Made by a program: the position numbers and the translations under genes
Notes under the pieces: model-generated
What the model was told of the DNA's origin: nothing
Database searches by the model: none
The model's input: the letters and a program-made list of their open reading frames with translations, nothing else
DNA from: Tenggerimyces sp963762635
Lineage (GTDB): Bacteria > Actinomycetota > Actinomycetes > Propionibacteriales > Actinopolymorphaceae
Direction: 5' to 3'
DNA length: 64,000 nucleotides
Assembly: GCA_963762635.1 (NCBI GenBank)
Contig: CAVXLQ010000004.1
Coordinates: 186,001 to 250,000 of the forward strand
In this document: positions 35,604 to 42,615 of the stretch, piece by piece
Layout: each line of letters begins with the position of its first letter
Position numbering within the stretch: the first letter of the stretch is position 1

Positions 35604-35622
35604 AGGTTAGGCTAGCCTCACC
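35604..35622. promoter_or_regulatory. IdeR/DtxR iron box
   Basis: The 19 bases AGGTTAGGCTAGCCTCACC match the actinobacterial iron-box consensus TTAGGTTAGGCTAACCTAA at most positions, including the central TAGGCTA. It lies between the divergent ABC pair (start 35562) and the siderophore-binding gene (start 35655), so iron-loaded IdeR would shut both. A dtxR-family gene is present at 63160. Confidence 0.8.
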
Positions 35623-35654
35623 ATCGTTCACTTAGGCAACTCAGGGAGGGGCCG

Positions 35655-36392
35655 GTGCCGGCCACCGTCGATATCGTCGCGGCGCTGTCCAGGCGACGGC
35701 TGCTCGCGGGAGGCCTCGTCCCGGTCAAGGTGCCGGCAGCGAGCGTCGGCGACTACGTCGACCCGAACCCGGAGAAGGTCGCCGCCACCAACCCGGACCT
35801 GATCCTGTGCACGATCGACACCGAGCGGCCGATGTACGACAAGCTCACCGGGATCGCGCCGACCGTGGTGATCTCGTTCGAGGGCCTGTCGCTGAAGGAC
35901 GTCACGACGAAGATCGGCACCGCGCTCGGCCGCTCGCCGCACGCTCGGGACCTGCTGCGGACGTACGACACGAAGGCCGCGGGGATCCGGCAGCGGCACG
36001 CCGCCGCGCTCGCCGACCTGCGGTTCGCGTTCGCCTCCCCGACCGGGTCCGGCGCGTGGTGGCTGTACGGGCCTGAGTGGACCGATCTGACCGTGCTGCG
36101 GGTGGCGGGTGCGCAGCTGATGCCCGCCGCGGCTTCGCTGAAGGAGCAGACGCAGGAGTACTCGTTCGAGCGCCTCGACCTGCTCGCCGACGCCGACGTC
36201 CTGCTCGTGACGTCGGGGCCGGACGGGAAGATCGCGCCGGAGAACGCCGAGCTGACCAAGACCGCGATGTGGAAACGGCTGCCGGCGGTGCGAGCCGGGC
36301 GCGTGTTCCCGATCCCGTACGGCACGTCCTCGCCTGGCACGGCGTTCACGCTGCTCGACGCGTTCGATCGGTTGTTGGGCACGCTGGCGTGA
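35655..36392 (+). CDS. Iron-siderophore substrate-binding protein, N-terminally truncated
   Basis: 245 residues of the periplasmic-binding FecB/FepB fold: DYVDPNPEKVAATNPDLILC, YDKLTGIAPTVVISFEG, FERLDLLADADVLLVTSG and LPAVRAGRVFPIPYG. Normal members are about 320-340 residues with a lipoprotein signal. Here the frame starts at GTG 35655 after GGGAGGGG with no signal peptide and no room upstream. An internal SRRRLLAGGL resembles a Tat signal joined directly to mid-domain sequence, as if roughly 80 codons had been deleted. It follows the iron box and overlaps the next gene (GTGA). The capture role is probably impaired. Confidence 0.8.
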   Translation: MPATVDIVAALSRRRLLAGGLVPVKVPAASVGDYVDPNPEKVAATNPDLILCTIDTERPMYDKLTGIAPTVVISFEGLSLKDVTTKIGTALGRSPHARDLLRTYDTKAAGIRQRHAAALADLRFAFASPTGSGAWWLYGPEWTDLTVLRVAGAQLMPAAASLKEQTQEYSFERLDLLADADVLLVTSGPDGKIAPENAELTKTAMWKRLPAVRAGRVFPIPYGTSSPGTAFTLLDAFDRLLGTLA

Positions 36393-37273
36393 CGTACTTC
36401 GGATGCGCCGCCTTGTCCCAGGAGGCCGGCGAGCAGCGGTTCGGCAAGGCCGGCATGACGCGCGGCTGGATCCTGGTCGAGCACTCGGGGCCGTGGGTGC
36501 GCGATGCGTTCACGAACCACCCGCTCGGCTTGGCCTTGCTGGAACGGGCTCGCGGGTCGCAGGTGAAGGTGCTCGCGATCCGCCGTCACGGCCGCTCCGC
36601 ACGTTCGGTGAGTGAACCGGTCGCGTTCGTCGCGTCGTCCACCGCCGGTTGGGTGGAACGGATCCCGTACAACGCGTTGGAGACCCTCGATCCCGCGGTG
36701 GCGTTGGCGGATTCGCCGCCCGGGCTGAGTGCTCCGCATTCCGAGCCGATCTACCTGGTGTGTACGCACGGCAGCAAGGACGCGTGTTGCGCCGTGCGCG
36801 GCCGGCCCCTGGCGGCGGCGCTCGCCGCGCTGCGGCCGGACGAGACGTGGGAGTGCTCGCACCTCGGCGGCGACCGGTTCGCGCCGAACCTCGTCTGCCT
36901 TCCGCACGGCCTGTTCTACGGCCACGTCGGTCCGATCGATGCCGGTGGCGTGGTCGAGGCGTACGAGCGCGGCGAGCTGGCGATGCCCTTCCTGCGTGGG
37001 CGATCCGGCACACCGGAGGAGGGGCAGGCGGCGGACTTCCTCCTGCGCGAGCGGATCGGCCTACGCGACATAGACGCGCTGAGCTTCGTCGGCTCGGTCG
37101 AGGTGTCGGAGGACCTGTTCGACGTGGACCTGTCGGTCCGCGGCGCGGTCACGCGGGTGCGCGTACGGTGCCGCGACGACGGCAACGAGCCGCGGGCGCT
37201 GACCTGTTCGGCGGTGGAGCGCCGCGACTCGTGGAGCTGGGAGCTCGAGGCTGCCGCAGAATTGGTGGGGTGA
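36389..37273 (+). CDS. Sucrase/ferredoxin-like protein (thioredoxin-fold [2Fe-2S] type)
   Basis: 294 residues of the Suc_Fer-like family. CAALSQEAGEQRFGKAG at the N-terminus, then WILVEHSGPWVRDAF, and the ferredoxin-like half VCTHGSKDACCAVRGRPLAAAL...WECSHLGGDRFAPNLVCLPHGLFYG. The latter contains the Cys and His residues likely to bind an iron-sulfur cluster. The name sucrase is historical and has no bearing on function. Placed after the siderophore-binding gene and coupled to it by GTGA behind an iron box, a role in reductive iron release is plausible but is inference. It overlaps the MerR-PdxH gene by four bases (GTGA). Confidence 0.85.
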   Translation: MTYFGCAALSQEAGEQRFGKAGMTRGWILVEHSGPWVRDAFTNHPLGLALLERARGSQVKVLAIRRHGRSARSVSEPVAFVASSTAGWVERIPYNALETLDPAVALADSPPGLSAPHSEPIYLVCTHGSKDACCAVRGRPLAAALAALRPDETWECSHLGGDRFAPNLVCLPHGLFYGHVGPIDAGGVVEAYERGELAMPFLRGRSGTPEEGQAADFLLRERIGLRDIDALSFVGSVEVSEDLFDVDLSVRGAVTRVRVRCRDDGNEPRALTCSAVERRDSWSWELEAAAELVG

Positions 37274-38379
37274 ACCACTCCACGGAGCTGCTGCCGATCG
37301 GCGAGGCCGCTCGGCGCCTGGGCATGGCCACGTCGGCGTTGCGGTACTACGAGTCGCGTTCCCTCGTCGAGCCGGCGTCGCGCGTCGGTGGGCGGCGCCT
37401 GTACGGGCGGGCCGAGCTGCGGAAGATCGCGTTCATCCAGATGGGCCGGCGGGTCGGCGTCGGGCTGGACCAGCTGTCGACCGTTCTCGCCCACGGCGGT
37501 CCGGGCTGGCCGGAGCTGGTGGACGAGCACCTGCGCTGGTTGGACGAGCGGATCGGCTGGGCCCGCGACGCCCGGCAGGCCCTCGTGCACGCGCGATCGT
37601 GCCCGCACGAGCGCCCGTGGGAGAACTGCGCGTACATGGTGGCGACACTCGACGCCTGGGTGGACTCGGCTGCGACATCTGCCTCGCCGATGCCTTTAGG
37701 GTCTGGTGGCGTGGAAGAACCGCCTCATCGCTGGCCCGATCCCGACCTCGCCGGCCTGCGCCGCAGCTACGAGCGCGGCGCGCTCTCGGAGGAGGCCGTC
37801 GCGCCGGATCCGCTGGACCAGTTCCGGCGGTGGCTGCACGACGCGCTGATCTTCGGCGTTTCCGAGCCGAACGCGATGGTGCTGGCGACCGCGTCCGCCG
37901 ACGGTGCGCCATCGGCGCGGACTGTGCTGTTGAAGGGCGTGACGGCGGACGGGTTCGCGTTCTTCACGAACTACGAGTCCGGGAAGGCATCGGACTTGGC
38001 GTCGAACCCGCAGGCCGCGCTGGTGTTTCCGTGGCATGCGATGGAACGTCAGGTGCGGGTGACCGGTGCCGTTGCCCGGCTGCCTTCGGAGGAGTCGCTC
38101 GCGTACTTCCAGACGCGGCCGCGGGACAGCCAGCTGTCGGCCTGGGCGAGCCCGCAGTCGACGGTGGTGTCGGGGCGGCGGGAGCTGGACGCCTCGTACG
38201 CGGCTGTCGAGTCGCGCTTTCCGGAGGGGTCGGACGTGCCGCTGCCCTCGTTCTGGGGCGGGTATCGGGTCCGGCCTTCGGCCGTGGAGTTCTGGCAGGG
38301 GCGGCACGGACGGCTGCATGATCGCCTGCGGTACCGGCTCGAAGCCGGCGAGTGGAAGATCGAGCGCCTCGCGCCCTGA
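37270..38379 (+). CDS. pdxH: MerR-type regulator fused in frame to pyridoxamine 5'-phosphate oxidase
   Basis: One open frame of 369 residues from GTG 37270. Residues 1-about 130 are a SoxR-like MerR domain (IGEAARRLGMATSALRYYESRSLVEP, GRRLYGRAELRKIAFIQMGRRVGVGL) with a short Cys-bearing helix (ARSCPHERPWENCAY). From about residue 148 (GTG 37711) a complete PdxH follows: WPDPDLAGLRRSYERGAL, RTVLLKGVTADGFAFFTNYESGKASDL, MERQVRVTGAVARL, FWGGYRVRPSAVEFWQG. PdxH uses FMN and oxygen to make pyridoxal phosphate. Either this is a true regulator-enzyme fusion, or an indel removed the merR stop and pdxH starts alone at 37711. Confidence 0.8.
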   Translation: MNHSTELLPIGEAARRLGMATSALRYYESRSLVEPASRVGGRRLYGRAELRKIAFIQMGRRVGVGLDQLSTVLAHGGPGWPELVDEHLRWLDERIGWARDARQALVHARSCPHERPWENCAYMVATLDAWVDSAATSASPMPLGSGGVEEPPHRWPDPDLAGLRRSYERGALSEEAVAPDPLDQFRRWLHDALIFGVSEPNAMVLATASADGAPSARTVLLKGVTADGFAFFTNYESGKASDLASNPQAALVFPWHAMERQVRVTGAVARLPSEESLAYFQTRPRDSQLSAWASPQSTVVSGRRELDASYAAVESRFPEGSDVPLPSFWGGYRVRPSAVEFWQGRHGRLHDRLRYRLEAGEWKIERLAP

Positions 38380-38398
38380 GCTGGTTCCGGGCATGGGA

Positions 38399-38623
38399 CG
38401 ACCCGCGGGCTTGGTGTTGTGCTGGTGGGACTAAGTTCCAGCGCCCGCGGGTCGGGTGGCTACCAGGTTTTCGCCGGCCGCTGTCCTCTCACTCACCTTG
38501 CGACGAGTGGGGGGCGGAGCCGGTGGTCCGGCGGTCTGTCCCTTGGTAAGGACGGCAGCTAACGGGTAGCCACCTCACGAGTCCCAGAAGAATGCATCTG
38601 CTGGACCACCTCCTTTCACGTGT
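38399..38623 (-). ncRNA. Candidate structured small RNA with nested stems
   Basis: Between convergent genes, the minus strand has a promoter (38630-38658), a Shine-Dalgarno and 12-codon ORF, then a foldable region. P1 pairs 38565-38574 with 38455-38464 (10 bp perfect). P2 pairs 38550-38559 with 38477-38486 (one mismatch, one G-U). P3 is a 5-bp GCCGG/CCGGC hairpin at 38519-38532 and P4 a 5-bp hairpin at 38490-38509. A final 12-bp hairpin (38399-38410 with 38443-38454) may be the terminator. The nested stems cannot be explained by the flanking genes. I do not recognise a known family, and the opposite strand would fold similarly. Confidence 0.6.
38559..38597 (-). CDS. 12-residue micro-ORF MHSSGTREVATR in the small RNA
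   Basis: ATG 38597 to TAG 38559 encodes MHSSGTREVATR. A near-perfect ribosome site (AAAGGAGGTGG, 38606-38616) lies ten to eleven bases upstream. The codons for VAT and the stop lie within stem P1/P2, so translating ribosomes would open that structure. This is the arrangement of a leader peptide, but no gene follows on this strand (the next is convergent pdxH), so it may be a dual-function or sensing RNA. Confidence 0.5.
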   Translation of the reverse strand: MHSSGTREVATR

Positions 38624-38629
38624 ACTTGA

Positions 38630-38658
38630 AACTTACTGGGAGGTGGCAAACGCGGCAA
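38630..38658 (-). promoter_or_regulatory. Promoter of the small RNA
   Basis: On the minus strand TTGCCG (38653-38658), a 17-base spacer and TAAGTT (38630-38635), predicting a start near 38623. It begins ten bases after the stop of the PPOX gene, so the RNA is a separate unit. A CCACCTCC/GGAGGTGG pair spans the spacer and the ribosome site. Confidence 0.55.
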
Positions 38659-38667
38659 CGCTAATTT

Positions 38668-39072
38668 CTAGGACTGGTCAATGGTGCTTCGCACATCGAC
38701 GGGCTGGAGTCGGATGAGCACGCGCTGGCGGCTGCGGTCCTGGTAGTCCGTACCGAGGTAGCGGTTCGACAGCCGGTCGATGCTCGCCTCGCCGCCGGGC
38801 TCGTCGGTCTCGATGAGCGTGGCTCGTACGACCACCCGGCGCCACATGTTGGTCGGGTCGACGAACAGCAGCTCGGCCTTGCCGTCGCGTTCGATGTGGC
38901 CGAGCCAGTCCGAGCCGCGCCAGCTGTTCAGCCAGAACTCGCCGTCGCGGTACTCGTACCAAGCCGTCGTGAGCTTCGCGGTCCCGTCCTTGCGGGTCGT
39001 GCCCACGGTGACCGGGATCTTCTCCTCGAGGAAAGCGGCCGTGGCCGCGGAGATCTCTGAAGTAGCTGACAT
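38668..39072 (-). CDS. PPOX-class pyridoxamine-oxidase-like protein
   Basis: 134 residues of the FMN/F420 split-barrel fold: ATAAFLEEKIPVTVGTTRKDGTAKLTTAWYEYRDGEFWLNSWRGSDWLGHIERDGKAELLFVDPTNMWRRVVVRATLIE. Members reduce small compounds or bind flavin and are often paired with regulators. ATG 39072 leaves only 28 bases to the divergent MarR start, so both promoters must share AT-rich palindromic sequence there, and MarR control is likely. Confidence 0.85.
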   Translation of the reverse strand: MSATSEISAATAAFLEEKIPVTVGTTRKDGTAKLTTAWYEYRDGEFWLNSWRGSDWLGHIERDGKAELLFVDPTNMWRRVVVRATLIETDEPGGEASIDRLSNRYLGTDYQDRSRQRVLIRLQPVDVRSTIDQS

Positions 39073-39100
39073 GCATAAAGAATGCATGCATAATAAATAC
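39073..39100. promoter_or_regulatory. AT-rich palindromic divergent promoter/operator of the marR-PPOX pair
   Basis: The 28-base gap is strikingly AT-rich for this genome and contains ATGCATGCAT (39082-39091) with flanking GCATAA repeats and a CATAAT -10 candidate next to the marR ATG, implying a leaderless transcript. A MarR dimer bound here would block both genes. Confidence 0.5.
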
Positions 39101-39565
39101 ATGTCCAACAACGCGTCTCAGTCCTCGGACAGTGTCCCGAGCGCGCTGGTGACGGTGGAGTACGTGATGTTCGCGGCGCACTACCTGCGGACGACGGGGA
39201 ACGCACAGCTGGCCGAGGCGCGTACGTCCGTGCCCCGGACCCGGCTGCTCACAGCACTGCGCGGCGACGAGCCCCGGCGCATGGGTGACGTCGCGGCCAT
39301 CCTCGGCGTCACGGGTCGGACGTTGACCGTTCTCACCGACGCGTTGGAGTCCGAAGGCCTGCTGACCCGGCTGCCCGACCGCGAGGACCGTCGAGCCACG
39401 CTCTTGGCGCTCACCGACGCGGGTCGGGAGCAGCTGACCTGCTCGCACCAGCTGCGGATGGACACGAGCGAACAGGTCCTCGAGCACCTCACCGGTGCGG
39501 AACGCCAGACGCTCGTCCGTCTCCTCGGCAAGCTCACCGGAGGCCGCACCCCCGACTGCTGCTGA
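39101..39565 (+). CDS. MarR-family transcriptional regulator
   Basis: 154 residues. The winged HTH reads TRLLTALRGDEPRRMGDVAAILGVTGRTLTVLTDALESEGLLTRLPDREDRRATLLALTDAGREQL, the classical MarR wing with DxRD. N- and C-terminal helices form the dimer interface (EQVLEHLTGAERQTLVRLLGKL). It is divergent from a PPOX protein that it probably controls. ATG 39101 is the family-like start, and the frame is open far upstream only by chance. Confidence 0.9.
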   Translation: MSNNASQSSDSVPSALVTVEYVMFAAHYLRTTGNAQLAEARTSVPRTRLLTALRGDEPRRMGDVAAILGVTGRTLTVLTDALESEGLLTRLPDREDRRATLLALTDAGREQLTCSHQLRMDTSEQVLEHLTGAERQTLVRLLGKLTGGRTPDCC

Positions 39566-39635
39566 GGTTCGCCGGTCGTCGTCGGGCTTAGCATGGAAAG
39601 CGCTCGCCATGCCCCCGCGGTCGGCCGGAGGGCCC

Positions 39636-40568
39636 ATGTGGAACGAAGTTCCCCTGAGGCACGAGCCTCTGTCCGTCTACGTCCCCTCGATGCTCGCGCG
39701 GATCTTCCGCAACAGCTTCGGCATCTGGATCGTCATCGAGGCGGGTCTGGGCCTCGAGGCGACGGGCTCGTTCGGCGCGAGGGTGCTCACCGCGCTCGTT
39801 GCCGGAGTCGTCGCGAGCTTGCTCGGCGCGTTGGCCGGCGTCCGCGATGAAGAGGGTGGGTACACGTTCCTCGCGGTGGTGTTCCATCCCCTCGCGCTCG
39901 CGGTGGGGCTGCTGGTCCTCACGCCCGTCGGCGGGCTCTTCGGCGCCACGATCGCCTGGGGCTCTTGGTGGATGCTGATCGTCGCCACGCTGGCGGCGGT
40001 CGCGGTGGCGTTCCAGGTCGGGCGGGTCGCCCAGACAGTGGCGAACGGTGGTGGTCCCGTGCTCGACGAGGCGATCGCGTTCGGGGGAGCGTTGCTCGCG
40101 TTCGGTGGACTGTGGCTCGCCGACCTGGTGCTCGGCGGGGTGTCGCTGGCCGGCTCGCTGGCCGAGCAGCTGGCGACTCTCGCCGTTCTGGCCGCGCTGT
40201 TCCGGATCGGCGGCAGCCACGTGCTCTACTTCTTCGGCCTGCCGTTCCTGGTGTTCCTGCTGCCGCTCCTGCTCAGTGGGCTCAAGCTGTGGCTCCTCGG
40301 GTTCGTCGGGCAATGGACGGCGGCGGCGTTCTCGATCGACGGGTTCTGGACCCTCGTCCTCGCCGCCCTCATCGTCACGGCCGCGACCGCGCCGATCTGG
40401 CTCTTCGAGCAGTGGCGGCACGACCGCTTGCAAGAGGAGCAGCTGTACGAGGAACACCTCGCGATGAATCGGTCCATGCAGGCGCAAAGCCTCAACACGC
40501 TCGGCTGGGGGCTCGACGCGGCCCGCCGCGCCTCCATGGCCGCCGAAGAGTGGCGCCGAGGTCGCTAG
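39636..40568 (+). CDS. Multi-pass membrane protein of unknown function
   Basis: 310 residues with about eight hydrophobic segments (TALVAGVVASLLGALAG, FHPLALAVGLLVLTPVGGLFG, WWMLIVATLAAVAVAFQ, LYFFGLPFLVFLLPLLLSGLKLWLL, LVLAALIVTAATAPIWLF). A polar C-terminal helix follows (EQWRHDRLQEEQLYEEHLAMNRSM), probably coiled coil in the cytoplasm. I do not recognise a named family. ATG 39636 has a good ribosome site (CGGAGGG). The gene stands alone. Confidence 0.7.
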   Translation: MWNEVPLRHEPLSVYVPSMLARIFRNSFGIWIVIEAGLGLEATGSFGARVLTALVAGVVASLLGALAGVRDEEGGYTFLAVVFHPLALAVGLLVLTPVGGLFGATIAWGSWWMLIVATLAAVAVAFQVGRVAQTVANGGGPVLDEAIAFGGALLAFGGLWLADLVLGGVSLAGSLAEQLATLAVLAALFRIGGSHVLYFFGLPFLVFLLPLLLSGLKLWLLGFVGQWTAAAFSIDGFWTLVLAALIVTAATAPIWLFEQWRHDRLQEEQLYEEHLAMNRSMQAQSLNTLGWGLDAARRASMAAEEWRRGR

Positions 40569-40678
40569 TCGAGTCCGGCTCGTCGAAGAAGCTCCCCGCG
40601 CATCGGTCATGCAACTGACAGGCGGACGACTCACCACTTCCGCGAAACTGAGCGAGCCGGGGCTCGACCAATGGGTGG

Positions 40679-41467
40679 CTAGACAATCATGACCTTCACG
40701 CCGGCCTCCTCGAACTTGCGCACGGCGTCGTCGGGGATGCCGGCGTCGGTGATCAGGACGTCGATCTCCTCCGTACGCCGGATGCGCGCGAACGCCTGGC
40801 CGCCGATCTTCGAGCTGTCCGCCACCACCACGACCTGGCGGGCGCGGGAGGCCATCAGCTGGTTGATGTTCGCCTCGCCCTCGTGATGCGCAGACGCGCC
40901 CATGATCGGGTCGATCGCGTCGACGCCGAGGATCGCGATGTCCAGCGAGACGCCTTCGAGGATGTGCGTCGCGAGCGGGCCGGCGAGCTCGTACGACTGC
41001 GGCCGCGCGACGCCGCCGGTCACGACGATCTTCACGTGCGGGCGGACCGTCAGCTCGTTCGCGATGTTCACCGCGTTCGTCACCAGCGTCACGGCGCGGC
41101 GGCCGCCGGCGCCCGGACGCAGGTCGGTCCGCGTCGCGATCGCGCGCGCCACCTCGGTGGCCGTCGTGCCGCCGTTGAGGCCGACCACCATGCCGGTGCC
41201 GACCAGCTCCGCCGCGGCCTTGCCGATCCGCTGTTTCTCGGTCGCCTGCCGCGCGGTCTTGTAGCGGAGCGGCAGGTCGTACGCCACACTGTGGGCGACC
41301 GCGCCGCCTCGGGTACGAGTGAGGAACTGCTGCTGTGCGAGGTGGTCGAGGTCGCGCCGGATCGTCGCGGTCGAGACCTCGAGCTCGGAGGCGAGCGTGT
41401 CGACGTCGATCCGACCGCGTTCCGCGACGAGCTCCAGGATGGCGTTCAGCCGTTCGTACCGATTCAT
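40679..41467 (-). CDS. DeoR/GlpR-family sugar-operon repressor (AgaR-like)
   Basis: 262 residues. The N-terminal DeoR HTH is RYERLNAILELVAERGRIDVDTLASELEVSTATIRRDLDHLAQQQFLTRTRGGAV. The C-terminal sugar-phosphate sensor domain has KQRIGKAAAELV, NGGTTATEVARAI, VVTGGVARPQSYELAGPLA and DAGIPDDAVRKFEEAGV. Such repressors release DNA when a sugar phosphate binds. It is divergent from the SIS-ROK-NagA-aldolase genes, which it very likely controls. Confidence 0.92.
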   Translation of the reverse strand: MNRYERLNAILELVAERGRIDVDTLASELEVSTATIRRDLDHLAQQQFLTRTRGGAVAHSVAYDLPLRYKTARQATEKQRIGKAAAELVGTGMVVGLNGGTTATEVARAIATRTDLRPGAGGRRAVTLVTNAVNIANELTVRPHVKIVVTGGVARPQSYELAGPLATHILEGVSLDIAILGVDAIDPIMGASAHHEGEANINQLMASRARQVVVVADSSKIGGQAFARIRRTEEIDVLITDAGIPDDAVRKFEEAGVKVMIV

Positions 41468-41712
41468 CCGTCACCGTCCCGGCCCGCGTACTGCTCGAAG
41501 CTGCGCATGCAGCTGGAGAACCGATCATAGAGTGTGCGCATTCTGCACCATCCGAACTCGCCGCGCACTGGACCGAACCGGCCAAGCGTGCGAGCAGTAT
41601 GACCGGAAGTGCACATCCATGCTCAATTTCGGACTAGACCAATCACTAACGAACTCTCGGGTGCACTATGCTCTGGCCCATCAGTGCCAGCCCACCGAGG
41701 GGGAGGGATCCC

Positions 41713-42603
41713 GTGCAGTTCGCCACCGAGGAGATCGCCAGCCAGCCGACGAGTTGGCGCCGGGCCATCGACCTGGCCGCCGCCAGCGCCGACGTTCTTC
41801 CGCGGAAGGGGGAACGCATCGCCGTGGTCGGCTGTGGCACCTCGTGGTTCATGGCCCAGGCGTACGCCACGCTGCGCGAGCGCGCCGGCCTCGGTGAGAC
41901 CGACGCGTTCGCCGCGTCCGAGCTGCCGCGCGGCCGTGCGTACGACCGCGTCGTCGCGCTGACCAGATCCGGCACGACCACCGAGGTGCTCGGCGTCCTG
42001 CGCGACCTCAAGGGGAGCGTGCCGACGCTCGGGATCACCGCCGACCCGACGACTCCGGTGATGGAGCTCGCCGACCAGAACGTCGTGCTGGACTTCGCCG
42101 ACGAGCGCTCGGTCGTGCAGACGCGGTTCGCCACCTCCGCGCTGGCGTTGCTGCGTACGCACCTTGGCGAGGACCTCACGCAAGCGCTCGCCGACGTCGA
42201 GCAGACCGTCAAGGAGCCCTTGCCCGACGGTGCGACGAGCAAGCGGCAGTTCACCTATCTCGGCTCCGGCTGGACGATCGGGCTGGCCAACGAGGCCGCG
42301 CTGAAGATGCGCGAGGCGTCGCTGTCCTGGACCGAGGCGTACCCCGCGATGGAGTACCGTCATGGGCCTATGAGCATCACCGACGAGCACTCGGTCGTGT
42401 GGTTCCTCGGGGAGCCGCCGGCCGGTCTCGCCGAGGATGTCGAACGCATCGGCGCGCTCGTCGTCCACGTTCCGGGCCGGGACCCGATGGCCGAGCTCGT
42501 TCGCATCCAGCGGCTCGCGATCGAGATCGGCGCTTCGAAGGGCCTCGACCCCGACCAGCCTCGTCACCTCACCCGCTCCGTGATCCTGCCAACCTCTGCT
42601 TGA
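41713..42603 (+). CDS. SIS-domain protein, sugar-phosphate isomerase/deaminase (AgaS/GlmS-isomerase-like)
   Basis: 296 residues with two SIS domains: IAVVGCGTSWFMAQAYATL and VVALTRSGTTTEVLGVL in the first, YLGSGWTIGLANEAALKMREASLSWTEAYPAMEYRHGPMSI in the second. The last block, with the catalytic Glu-containing EAALK and EYRHGP, matches the isomerase half of GlmS and AgaS. In an amino-sugar operon this enzyme removes the amino group of the 6-phosphate. GTG 41713 follows GAGGGGGAGGG. A weak -10 TATGCT lies at 41667-41672. It is the first gene of the operon. Confidence 0.9.
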   Translation: MQFATEEIASQPTSWRRAIDLAAASADVLPRKGERIAVVGCGTSWFMAQAYATLRERAGLGETDAFAASELPRGRAYDRVVALTRSGTTTEVLGVLRDLKGSVPTLGITADPTTPVMELADQNVVLDFADERSVVQTRFATSALALLRTHLGEDLTQALADVEQTVKEPLPDGATSKRQFTYLGSGWTIGLANEAALKMREASLSWTEAYPAMEYRHGPMSITDEHSVVWFLGEPPAGLAEDVERIGALVVHVPGRDPMAELVRIQRLAIEIGASKGLDPDQPRHLTRSVILPTSA

Positions 42604-42615
42604 CAAGGATTTCCT

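Noticed and set aside
38600..38620. Plus-strand GGACCACCTCCTTTCA resembling the 3' end of 16S rRNA
   Set aside because: The rest of the 16S end does not match. The similarity is better explained as the complement of a strong Shine-Dalgarno on the minus strand.
41620..41660. CTAGACCAATC resembling half of a DasR (GntR) box
   Set aside because: Only one half-site is present, and the adjacent regulator is DeoR-type. Not enough to call a DasR operator.
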